Source: Pseudomonas sp. AKS31
Lineage (GTDB): Bacteria > Pseudomonadota > Gammaproteobacteria > Pseudomonadales > Pseudomonadaceae
Direction: 5' to 3'
Length of the DNA stretch: 51,885 nucleotides
Assembly: GCF_023634765.1 (NCBI RefSeq)
Contig: NZ_JAMLFX010000012.1
Span: 87,954 to 139,838 of the forward strand
In this document: piece by piece, positions 45,732 to 51,885 of the stretch
Layout of the letters: each line of letters opens with the position of its first letter
Position numbering within the stretch: position 1 is the stretch's first letter
The notes under the pieces: model-generated
Databases searched by the model: none
What the model was told of the DNA's origin: nothing
Seen by the model: only the letters and a program-made list of their open reading frames with translations
Translations under genes and position numbers: made by a program

Positions 45732-46555
45732 CCAGACTCGATAAGGCGTCCGAGCACCGGCCTCAACAACTGAGGGATCGCGCCCCGTATCCCAAACTCA
45801 ACCTCAAGCAAATCGAGTAGATCCTCGACGTCCGCGACATCACGCCGCTCGCTCTCGGCACCCATGCGATGAACAGCGAAACTGCCATTGTTCAGGGTCT
45901 TGCGCCAGCCATCCCCGGTGCGCGCGACCATCAGACGCTGAGTAAACGGTGACTCAGGGTGAGTCGAGACATACCAGTTGCCAATGGTGTAATCGATGTC
46001 TTCCTGGCGTTGCAGATCGAACAGGTACATCGGTCGCCATTCACCCGCCACATTGGCACGCAGCATGTAGCCCTCGGCCTGCTGTTCTATGCGATAGGAT
46101 TCGTGCGGGGTGGCCTGCTCGGCCTCAGTGTCGAGGAGCAGCGGCGCGGTGGGCACCATGCCACCAAAACCTACGTCCGTGATGTAGCGCACGCCGTCGA
46201 TGGTCACCAGGCTCAAGCGATGCGTGCGCGCTGTCCAGCTGCCCTCGGGCTGATTCATCACCACGCGCCCGCTGATGGCCCGGGCATCGAAGCCCAATTC
46301 AAGCAACAGGGCGAAGAACAGGTTGTTGAGTTCGTAGCAGTAACCACCACGGCCACCGACGAGGATTTTTGCTTCGATGGACGGCAGATCGATCAACACC
46401 GGCGCCCCGGTGATTGTCGCCAGGTTCTCGAAGGGGAACACGCCGGTGTGACGCAATTGCAACAGGCGCAGCGTTGCCAGCGTCGGTGCCGGCGGCGCAT
46501 CAAACCCCAGACGCTGCAAGTACAGCTTCAGATTCGTCAGGCGTGGCTCACTCAT
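45713..46555 (-). CDS. nat: Arylamine N-acetyltransferase
   Basis: A 280-residue NAT that moves acetyl from acetyl-CoA to arylamines or hydrazines, often used in xenobiotic handling. The Cys-His-Asp triad is visible: Cys in RGGYCYELN (about residue 72), His in RTHRLSL (about 111), Asp in ITDVGFGG (about 126). The C-terminal helical part is present and the length is normal. It overlaps the putative immunity gene at the 3' end. Confidence 0.95.
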   Translation of the reverse strand: MSEPRLTNLKLYLQRLGFDAPPAPTLATLRLLQLRHTGVFPFENLATITGAPVLIDLPSIEAKILVGGRGGYCYELNNLFFALLLELGFDARAISGRVVMNQPEGSWTARTHRLSLVTIDGVRYITDVGFGGMVPTAPLLLDTEAEQATPHESYRIEQQAEGYMLRANVAGEWRPMYLFDLQRQEDIDYTIGNWYVSTHPESPFTQRLMVARTGDGWRKTLNNGSFAVHRMGAESERRDVADVEDLLDLLEVEFGIRGAIPQLLRPVLGRLIESGQGSSA

Positions 46556-46656
46556 TGCTCAGTCCTTTTGCATGGGGCCGCAGGTCACTGCGTTGATGGT
46601 CGCCATGTATACGGGATCAGGCACTGTTTTCGACAATTGATTTCGCCAATCGACCG

Positions 46657-47451
46657 CTAGCGTTTCTTGCGCGAACCGATACGGATCCACGTCGGCGCAT
46701 GGTCACTGGCGTGGGGTTCATTGCGCACCCAGGCGTCTACCCCAGCCTCGTGCAAATACGGACTCAGCGCCGGGTTGAGCAACAGATGATCGATGCGCAG
46801 ACCGGAGTTGGTTTGCCAGTGCTGGCGGAAGTAATCCCAAAACGTATATAGCCGATCTTCGGGATACAGATGCCGCAGCGAATCGGTCCAGCCCTGATCC
46901 AGCAGGCGCTGATAACACTCGCGGCTTTCGGGTTGCAGCAGCGCATCCTTGAGCCAGGAACGGGTGTTGTAGATGTCCATGTCGGTGGGCACGACGTTGT
47001 AGTCGCCGGCCAACACCACCGGATGATCGCTGCTTTGCAAGTCTTTCGCGTAGCTGATCAACCGTTCGAACCAGGCCAGTTTGTAATCGAATTTCGGCCC
47101 CGGTTGCGGGTTGCCGTTGGGCAGATACAGGCAGCCGACCAGCACGCCGTGCACCGCCGCTTCCAGATAACGGCTGTGCTTGTCATCGGGATCGCCCGGC
47201 AAACCGCGCCGGCTCTCCAGCGGTTGCGCGTCGCGGGCGAGAATCGCCACGCCATTCCACGAGGCCTGGCCCTGCCAGATCGCGCCGTAACCGGCGGCTT
47301 CCAGTTCTGCCGCAGGAAACGCCGTGTCGACCGATTTCAGTTCTTGCAGGCAAGCGATGTCCGGTTGTTCGCGCTTGAGCCAGTCCAGCAGGTTCGGCAA
47401 ACGCGCGCGTAAACCGTTGACGTTATAGGTGGCGATCCGCAGGTTTTTCAT
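46657..47451 (-). CDS. xthA: Exodeoxyribonuclease III (AP endonuclease family)
   Basis: A 264-residue Mg-dependent nuclease of base-excision repair. It starts MKNLRIATYNVNGLRAR. The metal Glu is in CLQELKS, catalytic residues in GDYNVVPTDMDIYN, and the C-terminal DH pair in HASDHAPTW. The length is the standard of the ExoIII branch. Relaxed gene order around it gives no further clue. Confidence 0.95.
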   Translation of the reverse strand: MKNLRIATYNVNGLRARLPNLLDWLKREQPDIACLQELKSVDTAFPAAELEAAGYGAIWQGQASWNGVAILARDAQPLESRRGLPGDPDDKHSRYLEAAVHGVLVGCLYLPNGNPQPGPKFDYKLAWFERLISYAKDLQSSDHPVVLAGDYNVVPTDMDIYNTRSWLKDALLQPESRECYQRLLDQGWTDSLRHLYPEDRLYTFWDYFRQHWQTNSGLRIDHLLLNPALSPYLHEAGVDAWVRNEPHASDHAPTWIRIGSRKKR

Positions 47452-47557
47452 CGGCTGAGGCTCCTGCCCGTGGGCTGTGAAAAATCTGACCCCGTGACGC
47501 TCGCGGCGGTTGCATCGGATCGGTACACAGGGTCATGCCGTCGGCGACCGGTAATGC

Positions 47558-49000
47558 TCAGGTGCGATTGCGCAGCCACTGCAAAAAGCCTCTTTTGGGT
47601 ACAACCGCCGGCGCTTCCTCGGTCAGCGATTGCGCCTTGTGCAGGCGGAAATCGAGCAGCGTCTGCATCGCGTCGTGGATGTCATGACGCGCATCGAGGC
47701 ACGGTTTGAGGTAAGACTTCTCGATGCGATACAACGCGCAAAAGGTTTTCGCCGAAAAGTCCGCCGGCAACGCGGTATCGGACAAGATCCCTGCCTCGCC
47801 AATCACCTCGCCCGGCCCCATGCGCCCGGACTCGAACGGTGTGCCGTGGCGCTTCAACGTCACCGACACCACACCGGACTCAATAATGAACAAGTGATCG
47901 CTGACCTCCCCGCCCGCCAGAATGACTTCGCCGGCACGAAAGGTTTGCAGGTTCATGTTCTGGCTGAAGGTGTCTTTCTCTTCCTGACGCAGGGTCGAGA
48001 AGATCGGCGAGCTGTCGAGCAACGCCCGAGGCCGCGACAGGTTGGTCGGCGCAGCACTTTCATCGCTCGACAGCAAATTGACCCCGGACGCCTGCAAGTG
48101 CCGATACGCCAGGTCGAACAGCTGATTGCGCACCACGCGCTTCTCGCCCATCGATGCAACGAAGCCACTGATCTCGTATTCCGCACCACTGCTGCCGGAG
48201 CTTTTCAGTGCGACGCTCGGTGCAGGTGTGTCGAGCAACTGGCGACAGCCCTGCATCGCCCGCTCCAGCGCATCGATCACCGAACTGGGCCGCGCATGCG
48301 GGCTGACCTGCACGCTGACCGCGACGCCGAACATATTGCTCGGCCGACTGAAGTTGATTATCTTGGCCTTGGCCGCCAGCGAGTTGGGGATCACCGCCAT
48401 GCTGCCCTGACTGGTTTGCAGGCGCGTGGCGCGCCAATCGATGTCGGTGACCCGGCCTTCGGTGCCGTCGATGGAAATCCAGTCATCCAGTTGATAAGGC
48501 TTGGTGGTGTTGAGGACGATCCCGGAGAACACGTCGCTGAGCGTGCTCTGCAAGGCCAGACCGACGATGATCGCCAACGCTCCGGAGGTTGCCAGCACGC
48601 CTTTGACCGGCAAATCCAGCACATAGGCCAGCGCCGCAATAATCGCGATGAGGAAAATCACCGCGCCAAGCAAATCCTGCAACAGCCGCCCGGTGTGGCC
48701 GACCCGCTGCATCATCACTGCGCCAATCAACACCGTCAGGGTGCGCGCGCCGAACAGCCACCAGGCAATCTGCAGGCCGGTCGCCGCCAGGTGCAGCGGC
48801 ACGTTATCGGCCCACGGCGCCGGCTCCATCGGATTGAGGCCTTCGTTGAACAGCAGCACGCTGAACAGGCTGAAAATCAGCACCCGCACCAGCAGTTTCC
48901 ATTCGCTGCCATGGGAACTGATCAGACGCCACAAGCCCAGATCGAGGAGGATCAGGATCAACGCGCAGAACAACGGATGTTCGGTGAGCAGAGACAGCAT
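47558..49000 (-). CDS. MscS-type mechanosensitive channel with C-terminal cyclic-nucleotide-like domain
   Basis: 480 residues. Four or so N-terminal membrane helices precede the MscS pore helix and beta domain (about 137-220, SGALAIIVGLALQSTLSDV then LDDWISIDGTEGRVTDIDW). The C-terminal cNMP-binding fold (about 330-435) has FRAGEVILAGGEVSDHLFIIESG and GEAGILSDTALPADFSA. In the phosphate-binding cassette the Arg of the usual PRxA/ERSA is Leu-Pro-Ala, so ligand binding is doubtful. This is the bCNG architecture. ATG at 49000 has GGAG 7 bases upstream. Confidence 0.9.
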   Translation of the reverse strand: MLSLLTEHPLFCALILILLDLGLWRLISSHGSEWKLLVRVLIFSLFSVLLFNEGLNPMEPAPWADNVPLHLAATGLQIAWWLFGARTLTVLIGAVMMQRVGHTGRLLQDLLGAVIFLIAIIAALAYVLDLPVKGVLATSGALAIIVGLALQSTLSDVFSGIVLNTTKPYQLDDWISIDGTEGRVTDIDWRATRLQTSQGSMAVIPNSLAAKAKIINFSRPSNMFGVAVSVQVSPHARPSSVIDALERAMQGCRQLLDTPAPSVALKSSGSSGAEYEISGFVASMGEKRVVRNQLFDLAYRHLQASGVNLLSSDESAAPTNLSRPRALLDSSPIFSTLRQEEKDTFSQNMNLQTFRAGEVILAGGEVSDHLFIIESGVVSVTLKRHGTPFESGRMGPGEVIGEAGILSDTALPADFSAKTFCALYRIEKSYLKPCLDARHDIHDAMQTLLDFRLHKAQSLTEEAPAVVPKRGFLQWLRNRT

Positions 49001-49109
49001 CAAACAACTCCGACGGGGGCCAATCGCGAGAAGATCGCACAGATTGAGCAAGTGTAGGAGCAATTGATTTCAGAGGATGAACACGCCCGCAAAAACACCA
49101 CAAACCCCA

Positions 49110-49190
49110 TGTAGGAGCTGCCGCAGGCTGCGATCTTTTGATCTTTAAAAAACAACATCAAAAGATCGCAGCCTGCGGCAGCTCCTACAC
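49110..49190. repeat. REP pair, AGGAGCTGCCGCAGGCTGCGATC type
   Basis: Inverted copies of TGTAGGAGCTGCCGCAGGCT, variant GCAGG in place of GAAGG in both arms, surround a short A-rich loop. The paired change in both arms shows that the palindrome is conserved as a unit. Confidence 0.9.
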
Positions 49191-49209
49191 AGGTTTACGG
49201 GGTGACAGA

Positions 49210-49836
49210 TTACTTACCGTTAGTCAGGGTGCTGTAGCTGGTCATCAGGTTGCGGTAGTCCGGGATGTGGTTGGAGAACAGCGTGCCCAGCCCTTCGATG
49301 TCGTTGCGCCAGTCGCGGTGCAGCTCGCAGGCCAGGCCGAACCAGGTCATCAATTGCGCGCCAGCCGTGGACATGCGGTTCCACGCCGATTCGCGGGTCA
49401 GTTCATTGAACGTGCCGGAGGCGTCAGTCACCACGAACACATCGAAGCCCTCTTCCAGCGCCGACAGCGCCGGGAATGCCACGCAGACTTCCGTCACCAC
49501 GCCAGCGATGATCAACTGTTTCTTGCCAGTGGCCTTGATTGCCTTGACGAAATCTTCGTTGTCCCAGGCGTTGATCTGCCCCGGACGGGCGATGTACGGC
49601 GCGTCCGGGAACAGCGCTTTCAGCTCCGGCACCAGTGGGCCGTTGGGGCCGGTTTCGAAACTGGTGGTGAGGATCGTCGGCAGCTTGAAGTACTTGGCCA
49701 GATCGGCCAGCGCCAGCACGTTGTTCTTGAACTTGTCCGGCTCAATGTCGCGCACCAGCGACAGCAGCCCGGCCTGATGGTCAACCAGCAGTACCGCAGC
49801 GTTGTTCTTGTCCAGACGTTTGTATTGGGTGTTCAT
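49210..49836 (-). CDS. ycaC: YcaC-type isochorismatase-family hydrolase
   Basis: 208 residues from ATG at 49836. It is a cysteine hydrolase with the catalytic Asp in LLVDHQ, a cis-peptide TEVCVAFPAL with the nucleophilic Cys at about residue 118, and the INAWDNEDF segment. The physiological substrate of YcaC proteins is unknown. It is same-strand with and downstream of the pirin gene, and probably co-transcribed (86-base gap). Confidence 0.92.
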   Translation of the reverse strand: MNTQYKRLDKNNAAVLLVDHQAGLLSLVRDIEPDKFKNNVLALADLAKYFKLPTILTTSFETGPNGPLVPELKALFPDAPYIARPGQINAWDNEDFVKAIKATGKKQLIIAGVVTEVCVAFPALSALEEGFDVFVVTDASGTFNELTRESAWNRMSTAGAQLMTWFGLACELHRDWRNDIEGLGTLFSNHIPDYRNLMTSYSTLTNGK

Positions 49837-49922
49837 GGGCGTTTCCTCTTTTCTATAGGCAACAGCCATCCCTGGCCTGCGAACCGGCCTACGCGTCCTG
49901 TGTAGAGCGCAGTGGTGGTGCG

Positions 49923-50789
49923 TTAAGCGTGCATCTGGCCGAAGCGGCCGGACTGGAAGTCGGCGAAAGCCTGGTGGATTTCCTGCTCGGTGTTCATCAC
50001 GAACGGGCCGTGACCGACGATCGGTTCGTCGATCGGCTCGCCGCTGAGCAGCAGTACCACCGCGTCCTGGCTGGCTTCGATCGTCAATTGATGGCCGTCA
50101 CGCTCGAACAGCGCCAACTGCCCTTCGCGCACCGACTCCACTGCGTTGACCTGCACCGAACCTTTCAACACCACCAGCGCCGTGTTGCGGCCTTCATGCA
50201 GATCGAGCGTCAGCAACTTGCCGGCGTTCAGGCGCAAGTCCCACACATCGATCGGGGTGAACGTATGCGACGGGCCTGTGTGGCCCTCGAACTCGCCGGC
50301 GATCAGCCGCAGGCGACCGGCGTTGTCCTTGAGCGCAATGCTCGGGATGTCGCTGTCGAGAATGGTCTGGTAACCCGGCGCGGCCATTTTGTCCTTGGCC
50401 GGCAGGTTGACCCACAGCTGGACCATTTCCAGTTTGCCGCCGCTCTTGGCGAAGTTTTCCGAGTGAAACTCCTCATGGAGGATCCCGGAAGCCGCGGTCA
50501 TCCATTGCACATCGCCCGGGCCGATCACGCCACCGCTGCCGGTCGAGTCGCGGTGCTGCACTTCGCCTTCATAAACGATCGTCACGGTTTCGAAACCACG
50601 GTGCGGATGCTGACCCACGCCACGGCGTTCGGTGGTCGGGGTGAAATCGGCCGGGCCGGCGTGGTCGAGCAGCAGGAACGGGCTGATGTGTTTGCCCAGG
50701 TTGTCGTAGGAAAACAGCGTGCGAACCGGGAAACCATCGCCGACCCAATGGCCGCGCGGGCTGGTGTAGATACCGATGATGTTTTTCAT
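49923..50789 (-). CDS. Pirin family protein
   Basis: A 288-residue bicupin. The N-terminal cupin has the metal ligands in QHPHRGFETVTIVYEGE (two His and Glu) and HEEFH, giving the pirin iron site. The C-terminal cupin is less conserved. Bacterial pirins include quercetin dioxygenases and redox modulators; this one cannot be assigned. The start MKNIIGIYTSPRGHWVG has GGAGAC upstream. It is divergent from a LysR gene that may control it. Confidence 0.93.
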   Translation of the reverse strand: MKNIIGIYTSPRGHWVGDGFPVRTLFSYDNLGKHISPFLLLDHAGPADFTPTTERRGVGQHPHRGFETVTIVYEGEVQHRDSTGSGGVIGPGDVQWMTAASGILHEEFHSENFAKSGGKLEMVQLWVNLPAKDKMAAPGYQTILDSDIPSIALKDNAGRLRLIAGEFEGHTGPSHTFTPIDVWDLRLNAGKLLTLDLHEGRNTALVVLKGSVQVNAVESVREGQLALFERDGHQLTIEASQDAVVLLLSGEPIDEPIVGHGPFVMNTEQEIHQAFADFQSGRFGQMHA

Positions 50790-50819
50790 GGTTGTCTCCA
50801 ATGGGGGGTGAGTGATGCG

Positions 50820-50840
50820 ATGGATCAAGCTTAAATCCAT
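50820..50840. promoter_or_regulatory. Inverted repeat in the pirin/LysR divergent interval
   Basis: ATGGAT and ATCCAT flank 9 bases, in the middle of the 106-base interval. It is a plausible LysR-type site, but short. Confidence 0.4.
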
Positions 50841-50895
50841 GACCATTAATGCACTAGACTGCAAAAATCAGCCTTAGCGTTCTATATGGAGAACG

Positions 50896-51804
50896 ATGGT
50901 GGAAGACCTCAACACCCTCTACTACTTTACCCAAGTGGTCGAACATCACGGTTTCGCCGCCGCCGGGCGCGCACTGGACATGCCCAAATCAAAACTCAGC
51001 CGACGTATTTCCGAACTGGAAGAACGCCTCGGCGTGCGCCTGCTGCACCGCACCAGCCGCCATTGCTCGCTGACCGAAATCGGCCAGGCCTATTACCAGC
51101 GCTGTCTGGCCATGCGCGTCGAAGCCGAAAGCGCCGCCGAGCTGATCGAACGCAACCGCTCCGAACCGCAGGGACTGGTGCGCCTGAGTTGCCCGACAGC
51201 GCTGCTCAACTCGTGGGTCGGGCCGATGCTCACCCGTTACATGCTCAAGTATCCGTTAGTGGAGTTGTTTATCGAGAGCACCAACCGCCGCGTCGATCTG
51301 CTGCACGAAGGTTTCGACATCGCCCTGCGCGTGCGCTTTCCGCCGTTGGAGAACACCGACATGGTCATGAAGGTGCTGGGCAACAGCACGCAGTCGGTGG
51401 TCGGCAGCCCGCAGTTTGTCCAACATCTGTCGTCACCGCCCTCACCTGCCGATCTCAATGGTTTGCCGAGCCTGCACTGGGGCGCGGCGCAGCGTGAATA
51501 TCAATGGGAGCTGCTCGGGCCGAATGACGACACGGCGCTGATTCGCCATACGCCGCGCATGGTCACGGATGATTTGATTGCCCTGCGCCAGGCAGTCATT
51601 GCTGGCGTTGGCGTAGCGCATCTACCGAGTGTGGTGGTGCGTGAGGACATCGCGGCAGGGCGAGTCGTCGAATTGATTCCGGGGTGGGCGCCGAAGTGCG
51701 GCGTGGTGCACGCAATCTTTCCGTCGCGGCGCGGGTTGTTACCGTCGGTGCGTACGTTGATTGATTTTCTCGGAGAGGAGTTTGCGCACAGCGATATTGC
51801 TTGA
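50896..51804 (+). CDS. LysR-family transcriptional regulator divergent from pirin
   Basis: A 302-residue LysR protein. The N-terminal winged helix (about 1-62) has YYFTQVVEHHGFAAAGRAL and SKLSRRISELEERLGVRLL; the LysR_substrate domain follows. GGAG lies just before ATG. The pirin and YcaC genes are the likely regulated neighbours, as this LysR-pirin-hydrolase layout suggests. It is an inference, as no target site was proved. Confidence 0.93.
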   Translation: MVEDLNTLYYFTQVVEHHGFAAAGRALDMPKSKLSRRISELEERLGVRLLHRTSRHCSLTEIGQAYYQRCLAMRVEAESAAELIERNRSEPQGLVRLSCPTALLNSWVGPMLTRYMLKYPLVELFIESTNRRVDLLHEGFDIALRVRFPPLENTDMVMKVLGNSTQSVVGSPQFVQHLSSPPSPADLNGLPSLHWGAAQREYQWELLGPNDDTALIRHTPRMVTDDLIALRQAVIAGVGVAHLPSVVVREDIAAGRVVELIPGWAPKCGVVHAIFPSRRGLLPSVRTLIDFLGEEFAHSDIA

Positions 51805-51819
51805 GTCGGTGGTGCGCCC

Positions 51820-51885
51820 TTCGCGAGCAGGCTCGCTCCCACAGAGGATTTGTTAACACCACAGATCTCCTGTGGGAGCGAGCCT
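51820..51885. repeat. REP pair at the right window edge, truncated
   Basis: TTCGCGAGCAGGCTCGCTCC and the start of its inverted partner (GTGGGAGCGAGCCT) run off the window. It is a variant of the CGCGAGCAGGCTCA class with a CTCGCTCCCACAG arm. Confidence 0.8.

Overview
The window is chromosomal DNA of a Pseudomonas, most likely from the P. fluorescens group. The evidence is gene order (metZ-purF-cvpA-dedD-like-folC-accD-trpF-truA-fimV-usg-asd-leuB-leuDC, then gltX, an EmrAB-like pump, uvrB and an aromatic aminotransferase). GC-rich codon use and many Pseudomonas-type REP palindromes between genes agree with this. The species assignment is inference from remembered family and synteny knowledge, not from a search.

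Region 1 (1-19.9 kb) is core metabolism, almost all on the minus strand. It holds tRNA-Val, a short-chain dehydrogenase coupled to metZ, and purF with its terminator. Next come cvpA, a SPOR-domain protein, folC and accD, the last three tightly packed. trpF, truA and fimV follow, each with its own boundary. Then come a usg-type aspartate-semialdehyde-dehydrogenase paralogue without the catalytic cysteine, true asd, leuB, an embedded SAM methyltransferase, leuD and leuC. A divergent LysR regulator faces leuC.

Region 2 (20-32.3 kb) is signalling and stress. It contains a five-PAS GGDEF/EAL protein and an HscC-type Hsp70. Convergent with hscC is a two-gene unit: a DUF1266-like protein and an 898-residue J-domain protein that carries HPE in place of HPD and a C-terminal DUF805-like membrane domain. 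An IbpA-type small heat-shock protein follows, with a sigma32-type promoter and a ROSE-like thermometer leader. dusC, a thioesterase, an alpha/beta hydrolase and a TetR regulator with a palindromic operator complete the region.

Region 3 (32.3-43.8 kb) starts with an Ala-Glu-Ala-Glu tRNA operon that has a strong promoter, a terminator and duplicated spacers with covarying hairpins. gltX, an EmrA/EmrB-like efflux pair, uvrB, an aromatic/aspartate aminotransferase, two tiny convergent genes, tRNA-Asn and a purine-type NCS2 permease with a palindromic operator candidate follow.

Region 4 (44-45.7 kb) is the most accessory-looking part. It is a compact cassette of a PAAR protein with a transthyretin-like tail, a putative L,D-transpeptidase-like effector and a secreted DUF4952-like protein that is probably its immunity partner. 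Sampled 60-base lines there are only about 48-53% GC. No type VI structural genes lie in the window, so it would be an orphan effector island.

Region 5 (45.7 kb to the end) holds an arylamine N-acetyltransferase, exonuclease III, a MscS channel fused to a degenerate cyclic-nucleotide domain, a YcaC-type hydrolase, a pirin and a divergent LysR regulator. The window ends inside a REP pair.
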